50,702 bases of DNA from an uncultured Sphingomonadaceae bacterium (lineage in GTDB: Bacteria > Pseudomonadota > Alphaproteobacteria > Sphingomonadales > Sphingomonadaceae): positions 1 through 50,702 of the forward strand of contig CALKUK010000024.1 in NCBI GenBank assembly GCA_937996655.1, given 5' to 3'. Each line of letters begins with the position of its first letter. Position 1 is the stretch's first letter. The notes beneath the pieces are model-generated. The model was not told the DNA's origin. It saw nothing but the letters and a program-made list of their open reading frames with translations, and ran no database searches. The position numbers and the translations under genes were made by a program. Shown piece by piece: positions 8,373-15,568 of this stretch.

Positions 8373-9164
8373 ATGACAGCACAGTTCCGCTTTCCCCGCT
8401 TCTTCGTGACGAGCCCCGCGCCGTGCCCCTATCTGCCGGGCAAATTTGAACGCAAGGTCTTCACCGACCTGACCGGGCTTCACGCCGGTGAACTCAATGA
8501 AGCGTTGAGCAAGATCGGCTTCCGCCGCAGCCAAGGTGTCGCCTATCGCCCCAGCTGCCTCGATTGCTCCGCCTGTGTGTCGGTGCGCGTGGTCGCAGGT
8601 GAATTTGAACCCAACGCTTCCCAAAAGAAGCTGCTGCGCCGCAATGCCGATCTGGAAGTATCGGCCTGCCAGCCTTGGGCAACCGAAGAACAGTTTGCGC
8701 TGCTGCGCCGCTATCTTGGCGCGCGCCATCCGGGCGGCGGCATGTCGCAGATGGACGATATCGATTATGCGGACATGGTGGAAACGACGCCTGTCGACAC
8801 CAATATCATCGAATATCGGGAACCGACGGTCGATGGAAAGCCCGGCCGCCTGATCGGTGCCTGCCTGACCGACCGGCAGGTGGATGGCCTGTCGATGATC
8901 TACAGCTTTTTTGAACCCGATCTGGCGTCGCGCCCGGGCCTTGGCACCTTCATCATCCTCGATCACATCATGCGCTCGGCAGAGGCGGGCCTGCCTTATG
9001 TCTATCTGGGCTATTGGATCGCGGGCTCCCCCCGGATGGAATATAAGACACGCTTCCAGCCGCTAGAACGGCTCGGCCCCAATGGCTGGGGCCGCTTTGA
9101 AGCGGAAGAAGCCAAGGAACGCGTCTACCCGCCCGAACTCGCACGGGTGATGATCGGGGCTTAG
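8373..9164 (+). CDS. bpt: Aspartate/glutamate leucyltransferase
   Basis: N-end-rule enzyme transferring leucine from Leu-tRNA to proteins with N-terminal Asp or Glu, marking them for ClpAP degradation. The 263-residue sequence has the conserved N-terminal CPYLPGKFERKVFTDL, a Cys-rich RPSCLDCSACVSVRV and the C-terminal-domain blocks DGLSMIYSFFEPD, RPGLGTFIILDHI and YVYLGYWIAGSPRMEYK. SD-like GGCAAAGG precedes the ATG. Its TAG overlaps the stop of the convergent thiSG gene by four bases. The substrate adaptor ClpS is not in the window. Confidence 0.94.
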   Translation: MTAQFRFPRFFVTSPAPCPYLPGKFERKVFTDLTGLHAGELNEALSKIGFRRSQGVAYRPSCLDCSACVSVRVVAGEFEPNASQKKLLRRNADLEVSACQPWATEEQFALLRRYLGARHPGGGMSQMDDIDYADMVETTPVDTNIIEYREPTVDGKPGRLIGACLTDRQVDGLSMIYSFFEPDLASRPGLGTFIILDHIMRSAEAGLPYVYLGYWIAGSPRMEYKTRFQPLERLGPNGWGRFEAEEAKERVYPPELARVMIGA

Positions 9165-10138
9165 ATCAGCCCCGCCAATGGTGAGGATGGGTCGGCATAC
9201 ATGCGCCGCCCCATGCGTCCGGCGCGATAGGCGGCCCGTCCGCTTTCCACCGCCAGCTTCATGGCATGCGCCATCAGGATCGGGTCCTTGGCCTCGGCAA
9301 TGGCGGTGTTCATCAGCACGCCTTCACAGCCCAATTCCATCGCGACGGCGGCGTCCGACGCTGTGCCGACGCCTGCATCTACCAGCACCGGCACTTTTGC
9401 GCCCTCAATGATGAGGCGGATGGTGACGCGGTTCTGGATGCCAAGGCCGGAGCCAATGGGCGCGCCAAGCGGCATGATAGCGACGGCGCCTGCTTCTTCC
9501 AGCTGCTTGGCGGCGATGGGATCATCCACGCAATAGACCATCGGCTTGAAGCCTTCCTTCACAAGGACTTCGGTTGCCTTCAACGTTTCGCGCATGTCGG
9601 GATACAGCGTGCGGGCCTCCCCCAGCACTTCGAGCTTTACGAGATCCCAGCCGCCCGCTTCCCGCGCCAGCCGCAGCGTGCGGATCGCGTCGTCGGCGGT
9701 AAAACAACCGGCCGTGTTGGGCAGATAGGTGTATTTCTTGGGGTCGATGAAATCGGTCAGCATCGGCGCCTTCGGGTCTGACACGTTCACGCGGCGCACG
9801 GCGACGGTGATGATTTCTGCGCCAGACGCTTCAAGCGCGGCTGCATTTTGCGCGAAGTCTTTATACTTGCCGGTGCCCACAATGAGCCTGCTGGTGAAGG
9901 TGCGGCCTGCGACTGTCCAGCTGTCGCTATTCTCTGCGCCGCCGCCGACGAAATGCACGATTTCCAATTGATCCCCTTCCCCCAATTGCACCTGATGCAG
10001 CGTTGAGCGCGGCACGATTTCCCGGTTGCGTTCCACAGCGACCTTGGCCGGTTCCAGCCCGATTTCGGTCACAAGATCAGCGATCGATGCGCCTGCGCGT
10101 ACCTGGCGCGGCTCTCCGTTCAACTGGATGGAAATCAT
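9161..10138 (-). CDS. thiSG: ThiS-ThiG fusion: sulfur carrier plus thiazole synthase
   Basis: One 325-residue ORF joins two normally separate thiamin-pathway proteins. Residues 1-67 are ThiS (beta-grasp, ISIQLNGEP...) ending in VGGG where ThiS normally stops at its Gly-Gly; residues from about 72 are ThiG (WTVAGRTFTSRLIVGTGKY, Schiff-base lysine in DLVKLEVLGE, MPLGAPIGSGLG, VDAGVGTASDAA). ThiG makes the thiazole phosphate from deoxyxylulose phosphate, dehydroglycine and ThiS thiocarboxylate. Start is ATG 10138. No TPP riboswitch signature is visible in the 90 bases between it and aroQ. Confidence 0.93.
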   Translation of the reverse strand: MISIQLNGEPRQVRAGASIADLVTEIGLEPAKVAVERNREIVPRSTLHQVQLGEGDQLEIVHFVGGGAENSDSWTVAGRTFTSRLIVGTGKYKDFAQNAAALEASGAEIITVAVRRVNVSDPKAPMLTDFIDPKKYTYLPNTAGCFTADDAIRTLRLAREAGGWDLVKLEVLGEARTLYPDMRETLKATEVLVKEGFKPMVYCVDDPIAAKQLEEAGAVAIMPLGAPIGSGLGIQNRVTIRLIIEGAKVPVLVDAGVGTASDAAVAMELGCEGVLMNTAIAEAKDPILMAHAMKLAVESGRAAYRAGRMGRRMYADPSSPLAGLI

Positions 10139-10228
10139 GGTGCCCGTCCGTTCTTTTGCCTTTTGCTGCCGGTCCATATAGGGGAGGAACCCAGCGTCGC
10201 AACCGCACATCATCCGGAGCCTGCCCGC

Positions 10229-10669
10229 ATGGCCGAAAAGCCTGTTATCTATGTCCTGAACGGTCCCAATCTCAACCTGCTCGGCACGCGCGAGCCGGAG
10301 ATTTACGGCGCAGATACGCTGGACGATATTGCTGGGCAGCTGGAGGATCAGGCGCAGGCACTGGGCCTTGCGGTCGACGTCCGTCAGTCCAATCATGAAG
10401 GCCATCTGGTCGATTGGCTGCATGAAGCGCAGGCAATGAGGGCAAAGGCTGTGCTGCTGAACGCAGGGGCCTTCACCCACACATCGATTGCGCTGTACGA
10501 CGCCATCAAGGCGATCAAGACACCGGTGATCGAGGTCCATTTGTCCAACCCGCACACGCGGGAAAGCTTCCGTCACAAAAGCTATGTGGGGCAAGCGGCC
10601 AAGGGGACCATCGCCGGATTTGGGGCGTTGAGCTATGCGCTCGCGCTGGACGCCGCCGCCAAGCTCTGA
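10229..10669 (+). CDS. aroQ: Type II 3-dehydroquinate dehydratase
   Basis: Shikimate-pathway enzyme dehydrating 3-dehydroquinate, dodecameric type II family, 146 residues as expected. VLNGPNLNLLGTREPEIYG at the N-terminus contains the active-site Asn and Arg, the catalytic tyrosine is in EIYG, and QSNHEGHLVDWLHEA, NAGAFTHTSIALYDAI and EVHLSNPHTRESFRHKS supply the remaining conserved residues. The ATG at 10229 gives the normal family length. It heads aroQ-accB-accC, an arrangement common in alphaproteobacteria. Confidence 0.96.
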   Translation: MAEKPVIYVLNGPNLNLLGTREPEIYGADTLDDIAGQLEDQAQALGLAVDVRQSNHEGHLVDWLHEAQAMRAKAVLLNAGAFTHTSIALYDAIKAIKTPVIEVHLSNPHTRESFRHKSYVGQAAKGTIAGFGALSYALALDAAAKL

Positions 10670-10707
10670 CAAAGGGCGGCGAAACAACACTTTCCTCTGG
10701 GGGTCAA

Positions 10708-11178
10708 ATGGCAGAGAAAACGGGTACGATGCAGGTAGATATCAAGCTGGTGCGCCAATTGGCCGAACTGCTGAATGAAACCGGGCTGACCGAAATCGAA
10801 GTCGAGGACGATGATCGCAAGATCCGCGTCGCGCGCACCTTGCAGGCGGCGTCTGTCGCCGTTGCCGCACCTGCTCCGGCCGCAGCCCCCGCTGCCGCGC
10901 CGGCGGCGGCACCTGTCGCCGCGCCGACAGCCCCTGCCGATCATCCCGGTGCGCTCAAATCGCCGATGGTGGGCACAGTCTATCTTGCTGCCTCGCCCGA
11001 GGCCGCGCCCTTCGTTTCGGTGGGGGACACGGTCAAGGAAGGCGACACCATCGTCATTATCGAAGCGATGAAGGTCATGAACCCCATCACCGCGACCAAA
11101 GGTGGCAAGGTAACGCAGGTTCTGGTCGCCAACGGTCAGCCGGTCGAATTTGACCAGCCGCTCGTCGTCATCGAATAA
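10708..11178 (+). CDS. accB: Acetyl-CoA carboxylase biotin carboxyl carrier protein
   Basis: Carries the biotin that shuttles CO2 in malonyl-CoA synthesis. Residues 1-45 form the N-terminal dimerisation part, 46-80 an Ala/Pro linker, and 81-156 the biotinyl domain with the biotin lysine K122 in IIEAMKVMNPI. Length (156) matches E. coli AccB. Lies 38 bases after aroQ and 13 bases before accC. Confidence 0.96.
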   Translation: MAEKTGTMQVDIKLVRQLAELLNETGLTEIEVEDDDRKIRVARTLQAASVAVAAPAPAAAPAAAPAAAPVAAPTAPADHPGALKSPMVGTVYLAASPEAAPFVSVGDTVKEGDTIVIIEAMKVMNPITATKGGKVTQVLVANGQPVEFDQPLVVIE

Positions 11179-11191
11179 CGGCGGCGGCCTC

Positions 11192-12547
11192 ATGACAATC
11201 GAAAAACTCCTGATCGCCAATCGCGGCGAGATCGCGCTGCGCATCCACCGCGCCGCGCATGAAATGGGAATCAAGACGGTGGCCGTTCATTCGACGGCTG
11301 ATGCCGATGCGATGCATGTTCGTCTTGCCGATGAAGCCATCTGCATCGGCCCACCATCTGCTAAGGACAGCTATCTCAACGTCCCCGCGATCATTTCCGC
11401 CGCTGAAATCTCAGGCGCAGATGCCATCCACCCCGGCTATGGCTTTCTGTCGGAAAATGCGCGTTTTGCGGAGATTATCGAAGAGCATAAGCTGATTTTC
11501 GTCGGCCCGAAGCCGGAGCACATCCGGACGATGGGTGATAAGGTGATGGCCAAGAAGACAGCGGGCGCCCTTGGCCTGCCGCTCGTCCCCGGCTCAGACG
11601 GCGCCATCAACGATGTTGAAGAGGCGAAGCGCATTGCGCGCGAGGTTGGCTATCCCGTCATCATCAAGGCTGCATCGGGCGGCGGTGGGCGCGGCATGAA
11701 GGTCGTGTCGAACGAGGAAGAGCTCGAAACCCAGATGCAGCAGGCCGGCACCGAGGCGAAGGCCGCCTTTGGCGACGCAACGGTCTATCTGGAAAAATAT
11801 CTTGGTAATCCGCGCCACATTGAATTTCAGGTGTTCGGTGACGGCAATGGCAATGCCATTCATCTGGGGGAGCGGGACTGTTCGCTCCAACGTCGCCACC
11901 AGAAGGTTTTGGAAGAAGCTCCCTCGCCCGTCATTACCGCAGAAGAGCGCGCGCGCATGGGTGGCATCGTCGCCAAGGCCATGGCCGACATGGGCTATCG
12001 CGGGGCCGGTACGATCGAGTTCCTGTGGGAAAATGGCGAATTCTATTTCATCGAAATGAACACGCGCATTCAGGTTGAACATCCGGTGACCGAAATGATC
12101 ACTGGCTTTGATCTGGTGCGCGAACAGATCCGCGTGGCGGAGGGCAAGCCTTTGTCCGTCAAACAGGAGGATCTGGAGTTTCGTGGCCATTCCATCGAAT
12201 GCCGCATCAACGCGGAAGACCCGCGCACTTTTGCGCCGTCTCCCGGTACGATCAAAGCCTATCATCCTGCGGGTGGCATGCATGTGCGTGTCGATAGCGG
12301 GCTTTATGCCGGCTATAAGATCCCACCTTATTATGACAGCATGATCGCCAAGCTGATCGTTTATGGGCGGACGCGCGAGAGCTGCATGATGCGCATGCGC
12401 CGTGCGCTGGAAGAAATGGTCGTTGACGGCGTGAAGACCAATATTCCGTTGCATCAGGATCTGCTGGCCCAGCCGGATGTGATTGACGGCAATTATTCGA
12501 TCAAATGGCTGGAAGAATGGTTGGCCGCTGAAGAAGCGAAGGGCTGA
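11192..12547 (+). CDS. accC: Acetyl-CoA carboxylase biotin carboxylase subunit
   Basis: ATP-grasp enzyme carboxylating biotin on AccB. The 451-residue protein shows LLIANRGEIALRI at the N-terminus, HPGYGFLSENARFA, the glycine loop KAASGGGGRGMKVV, the metal and ATP residues in FIEMNTRIQVEHPVTEMI and RINAEDP in the C-terminal domain. ATG 11192 follows a short GGCGGCGG stretch and gives the canonical MTIEKLLIANRGE start. Last gene of aroQ-accB-accC. Confidence 0.97.
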   Translation: MTIEKLLIANRGEIALRIHRAAHEMGIKTVAVHSTADADAMHVRLADEAICIGPPSAKDSYLNVPAIISAAEISGADAIHPGYGFLSENARFAEIIEEHKLIFVGPKPEHIRTMGDKVMAKKTAGALGLPLVPGSDGAINDVEEAKRIAREVGYPVIIKAASGGGGRGMKVVSNEEELETQMQQAGTEAKAAFGDATVYLEKYLGNPRHIEFQVFGDGNGNAIHLGERDCSLQRRHQKVLEEAPSPVITAEERARMGGIVAKAMADMGYRGAGTIEFLWENGEFYFIEMNTRIQVEHPVTEMITGFDLVREQIRVAEGKPLSVKQEDLEFRGHSIECRINAEDPRTFAPSPGTIKAYHPAGGMHVRVDSGLYAGYKIPPYYDSMIAKLIVYGRTRESCMMRMRRALEEMVVDGVKTNIPLHQDLLAQPDVIDGNYSIKWLEEWLAAEEAKG

Positions 12548-12550
12548 TCC

Positions 12551-12581
12551 GCGCGCCCGTCGGCGGGTGCTGACGGGGCGC
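12551..12581 (+). terminator. Weak terminator-like hairpin after accC
   Basis: A 10-bp GC-rich stem with one bulged G (12551-12561 with 12572-12581) and a 10-base loop starts 4 bases after the accC stop. The tail TTCTGCTGCTGTT has only a poor T-run. Confidence 0.4.
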
Positions 12582-12599
12582 TTCTGCTGCTGTTAGAAG

Positions 12600-12616
12600 T
12601 GTCTCGAAACGGGACA
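12600..12616. promoter_or_regulatory. 17-bp dyad in accC-EAL intergenic region
   Basis: TGTCtCGaaaCGgGACA is symmetric at 12 of 14 arm positions. It looks like a repressor operator, but no gene starts immediately beside it. Confidence 0.3.
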
Positions 12617-12686
12617 ATAAACTGCGTCCGAAATGGAAGAAGTTCACGCCATGGGTGACCGGACACGCCTGAAATCATTTCAATTT

Positions 12687-12713
12687 GGAACGAATCGCTC
12701 AACCGGTCGTTCC
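12687..12713. promoter_or_regulatory. EcfG-like general-stress promoter readable on both strands
   Basis: GGAACG-N15-CGTTCC gives GGAAC-N16-CGTT on both strands, matching the known alphaproteobacterial EcfG consensus (GGAAC, 16-17 bases, CGTT). A 13-bp palindrome TGAAATCATTTCA (12670-12682) abuts it. Plus-strand transcription would start near 12718, inside the structured element described separately. Activity is inferred from the consensus only. Confidence 0.45.
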
Positions 12714-12786
12714 TGAGTCGACTTTGGCCGGGGGCTGCCTGCGCCCGTGTCGGGTTCTTACAAGCGGTGGATCGTCGGGCCTCAGG
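12712..12786. other. Rod-like structured intergenic element, possible ncRNA
   Basis: CCTGAG (12712-12717) pairs with CTCAGG (12781-12786), CGAC (12719-12722) with GTCG (12774-12777), and an inner CGGG/CCCG plus GC/GC hairpin is present, giving an elongated stem of about 75 bases. I could not match it to SRP, tmRNA, RNase P or a riboswitch from memory; a 6S-like RNA cannot be excluded. The strand is undecided. Confidence 0.3.
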
Positions 12787-12806
12787 TGCTCCCGTCCCAT
12801 ATGAAA

Positions 12807-12838
12807 GAAGGGCCCCGTGCCGAAGCGCGGAGCCCTTC
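12807..12838 (-). terminator. Hairpin terminator after the 27-codon ORF
   Basis: GAAGGGC/GCCCTTC outer stem with inner CCG/CGG and GC/GC pairs and a TTCG loop on the minus strand, 32 bases after the small ORF. The tail is only TTTC, so efficiency may be modest. Confidence 0.5.
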
Positions 12839-12869
12839 AAAAGTGGCTGAATAGCAAGCCTTTTAGAGC

Positions 12870-12953
12870 TTAGCCGTTCTTCCAGCCGCCACCCATGACC
12901 CAGTCCCAAAAGCCTTTGGTCGGGGCGGGGCGCGCCTTGTTGGTCGTCTTCAT
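12870..12953 (-). CDS. Small ORF encoding a 27-residue Trp/Gly-rich peptide
   Basis: Too short for routine gene calling. It has its own AAGGGG ribosome-binding site 6 bases before the ATG, a stop TAA and a hairpin terminator downstream. The product begins MKTTNKARPAPTKGF and ends with two tryptophans and GGGWKNG; it has no signal peptide and no long hydrophobic segment, so it is a basic, probably cytoplasmic peptide. No family is recognised. Its ribosome-binding site is buried in a conserved-looking inverted repeat (separate entry), and a CtrA-like box lies upstream. It follows the CHASE2-EAL gene on the same strand by 92 bases and could be co-transcribed with it or expressed alone. Coding status is inferred from signals, not from homology. 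Confidence 0.5.
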   Translation of the reverse strand: MKTTNKARPAPTKGFWDWVMGGGWKNG

Positions 12954-13002
12954 AATTTTCCCCTTGTCACACACAGTCACCGGGGGAACCGGTGACAAGG
13001 GG
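12954..13002 (-). promoter_or_regulatory. Switch-like leader with two mutually exclusive hairpins
   Basis: In the minus-strand RNA, CCCCTTGTCAC (13002-12992) is perfectly complementary to GTGACAAGGGG (12970-12960), which contains the AAGGGG ribosome-binding site of the 27-codon ORF. A second stem, GTCACCGG/CCGGTGAC (12996-12989 with 12983-12976), shares the GTCAC of the upstream arm, so the two cannot form together. The layout is that of a translational on/off switch. Confidence 0.5.
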
Positions 13003-13025
13003 TAGATTGGATTCAGCCGTTATGG

Positions 13026-13040
13026 TTTACAAGATGTTAA
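13026..13040 (-). promoter_or_regulatory. CtrA-like box upstream of the small ORF
   Basis: TTAA-N7-TAAA on the minus strand matches the CtrA consensus TTAA-N7-TTAA with one change. It would overlap the -35 of a promoter starting near 13003, exactly at the leader hairpin. Also lies 7 bases from the stop of the EAL gene. Confidence 0.35.
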
Positions 13041-13045
13041 TTGTC

Positions 13046-15325
13046 TTACGCGGCCTCCGGCCTGACCTGCCGGTCGGTAAACTGGAAGAATTCGTCGCGC
13101 GGCATCGGGCGTGAGATGAAGAAGCCCTGGGCCTTGTCGCAGCCCATGGATTTGAGAAGTTCCAGCGTCTCGAGTGTCTCAACGCCTTCGGCCACAACGC
13201 TATGGCCAAGGGAGTGGGCGAGTTCGATCGTTGCATTGACGAGCACGCGGTCGCTGCGGTTGTGGTCCATCGCCGCCACGAAGCCGCGGTCGATTTTGAG
13301 CTCGGTCGCCTTGATCGTCTTGAGATATTCAAGCGTGCAATAGCCCGTTCCATAATCGTCAATGGAGACCGTCACGCCGAGGGCGGAGAGCGCGTTGACG
13401 GTTGCGAACATATCCGCCTGATTATCGACCGCCGCTGACTCGGTGATTTCGATGGTCAGCATCGCCGCCTTCACGCGGTAGCGCCGCAATGCTTCCTGCA
13501 CCTTGCGGACGAAGTCTTTTCGGCTGAACATCTGGGCAGACAGATTGACCGCTACGGCCAAGCGGCCATGGGTAGCCGCAACCATCGCCAACGCCTGATC
13601 CAGCACGAAATAGGTCAGCTTGTCGATGCGGCCATGCGCTTCGGCTACCGAGACAAATTCTTCGGGCGAAATCGAACCGCGCTCCGGGTGGGTCCACCGG
13701 ACAAGCGCTTCGGCGCCAGTCACGAGTCCGCTGCGCAATTCGATCTGCGGTTGATAGGCGACCCAGACTTCACCGGTTTCGATGGCGGTATCCAGTCGGC
13801 CCAGCAGCGACATGTTCCATTCTGCTTCGTTGAGGCGGGCGGGGTCATAATATTTCCAGCGGTGGCCAGCCGCCGCTGCTTCGTCGGCCGCGACCAAGGC
13901 GCTTGCATAGCGGGACCCGAGATCCGCTGATGTGCCCGATTCAATGCCAAAGGCGATGGAGACATCCACCTGCCAGTTGCCAACCGCGACGGGCATCAGG
14001 AAGAAGCTGTGGATCGCTTCCAACTGGTCTGACAGTTCGTCATGCGCAATGCCGTTGGCGACCCAGCAGAAGATGCCGTCATCGCCTTGATAGAGTGCAG
14101 ACGCATTCCCCGCCTTCAGACGGGAGGCGATCTGCGTTGCGAGTACGTCTTCATTCTGGGCCAGCGCGGCGACGAGTTCGGCATAGTTTTTAACGCGGAC
14201 GACAACGACGGCGTCGCCTGCGACCCCTTTGCGTTCCTTGAGCGCGAGCAGATTGGGCAAGCCGGTCAGCGGGTTCACACGCGCATCGCCTCGACGGTAG
14301 CTGCGCCAGGCCCGGATGATGAGCACGCTGGTGCACAGCAGCAAGCCGTTGGCAGGGTTCAGGTAGATGTTCCGGGCTTCAAGCAGGATCGGGCCAAAGA
14401 GCAGGGCGGCACCGCCAAAAATGCCCACGGTTACAGCGACGCGGCGACGGCCGAACCATAAGGCGATCGAACAGAGCGCGGCGAAGAGATAGCCCGGCAC
14501 CCAGTCCAGATTGGTCTGGGGCCCAAGGCGCATCGTTTCAGCAGCTGTCACATGGATCAGCGCGGTGGGCACGGGCTCCCCGCCCGGAATATTCTCGGCA
14601 AAGCGGCCGGTGGAGACAAGGACGGTCTTGCCCTTCAGTGCAGACCCGGCGGTGCCATCCATCACCTGCAGCGCGCTGATCTGCGGGATCGAACGCGGGT
14701 TGATGGAATAATCTATGATGATGTCTGACCGGTCGCCCATCTTTTGAGTACTGGCCATGGCAGCGGCGAGGCTCGGAAACGCCTCGCCCTCGGCCTTCAT
14801 GCTGTATGAAGCGCGCCAGGAATGGCCAAAGCCGTTGAAATAAAGCGGGACGCCAACTGTGTCGGCGACGGACTTAAAGACCAGCGCCGGCTTCTGGAAC
14901 CGGCGTTCATGCGTCACGGGATCTTTGTCAAAATTGGCGCCGATAAAGGGCTTGGCTGGCAGACGGGCAAAGGCCTTGGCCAAGATGGCGTCCATTTCCG
15001 CAGAGCCGGTCGGGACAAAGACATGTTCAAAGGCCAGTTGCTTGGCGCCAGCAGAATCGATGCGATCCACCAGTTTAGCCACCTTGTTGCGGGGCCAGGG
15101 CCATTCGCCATGGGCCGCGACGGTGGGGCTATCGATGGTGACAACAACAATCTGCCCGCTGGCGTCATGGGCCCGCACATGATTGCGCATGACCCGCATG
15201 ACGTCGTCCAACGGCGCAGAAATCTCCAGCAGGCCGATGAGCAGACATGCGACAAAAGCCCATAAAAGCGGGCGGTTCCGCTTTCCGGTGAGGGTCGTCC
15301 AACAGTGTTCAACGAGGTGGAGCAA
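13046..15325 (-). CDS. CHASE2-GGDEF-EAL membrane protein, probable c-di-GMP phosphodiesterase
   Basis: A 759-residue signalling protein. A first membrane helix (about 21-36) is followed by a periplasmic CHASE2 sensor (about 40-265), two or three membrane segments (about 278-338), a GGDEF domain and an EAL domain. The GGDEF motif is replaced by QGDDG (413-417), so cyclase activity is unlikely. EAL residues look intact: E539 in GAEALVRW, N594, E626, D656-D657 in DDYGTG, K677, E713 and the AQGFFISRP end, predicting c-di-GMP hydrolysis. The start is TTG at 15325 with GAGG upstream; no nearby ATG fits. The signal sensed by CHASE2 is unknown. Confidence 0.9.
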   Translation of the reverse strand: MLHLVEHCWTTLTGKRNRPLLWAFVACLLIGLLEISAPLDDVMRVMRNHVRAHDASGQIVVVTIDSPTVAAHGEWPWPRNKVAKLVDRIDSAGAKQLAFEHVFVPTGSAEMDAILAKAFARLPAKPFIGANFDKDPVTHERRFQKPALVFKSVADTVGVPLYFNGFGHSWRASYSMKAEGEAFPSLAAAMASTQKMGDRSDIIIDYSINPRSIPQISALQVMDGTAGSALKGKTVLVSTGRFAENIPGGEPVPTALIHVTAAETMRLGPQTNLDWVPGYLFAALCSIALWFGRRRVAVTVGIFGGAALLFGPILLEARNIYLNPANGLLLCTSVLIIRAWRSYRRGDARVNPLTGLPNLLALKERKGVAGDAVVVVRVKNYAELVAALAQNEDVLATQIASRLKAGNASALYQGDDGIFCWVANGIAHDELSDQLEAIHSFFLMPVAVGNWQVDVSIAFGIESGTSADLGSRYASALVAADEAAAAGHRWKYYDPARLNEAEWNMSLLGRLDTAIETGEVWVAYQPQIELRSGLVTGAEALVRWTHPERGSISPEEFVSVAEAHGRIDKLTYFVLDQALAMVAATHGRLAVAVNLSAQMFSRKDFVRKVQEALRRYRVKAAMLTIEITESAAVDNQADMFATVNALSALGVTVSIDDYGTGYCTLEYLKTIKATELKIDRGFVAAMDHNRSDRVLVNATIELAHSLGHSVVAEGVETLETLELLKSMGCDKAQGFFISRPMPRDEFFQFTDRQVRPEAA

Positions 15326-15568
15326 GTGGGCCTCGGGTCATTTTGTTTGGACCAGATAAACCCAAAATGGTTAATTTCCTGTTCCTGCAATTTCATCGAA
15401 TACCGTGAATAATCAATCCGTTTTGGCCCATATTGGTGGTAACCTTCGCGCCGGTCCGCAGGTCGTTGCGGGCATTGTCCGCACCAAATGTCTGGCCTTG
15501 CCATACCCTGTGGGTTTCGTGCATTTGGAGGGGCGGCGCAGCCCTTCGTCGCCAATGGAAGATTGATC

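Noticed and set aside
10139..10228. Possible TPP riboswitch between thiSG and aroQ
   Set aside because: No CUGAGA-type conserved core is present on either strand and the gap is short.
12801..12854. Plus-strand 17-codon frame beginning at ATG 12801
   Set aside because: No ribosome-binding site, and it is the complement of the terminator hairpin.
12493..12909. 138-codon minus-strand frame across the accC end and intergenic region
   Set aside because: It runs antisense into accC, crosses the EcfG-like site and the hairpin terminator, and has no recognisable domain or ribosome-binding site; non-coding signals explain the region better.
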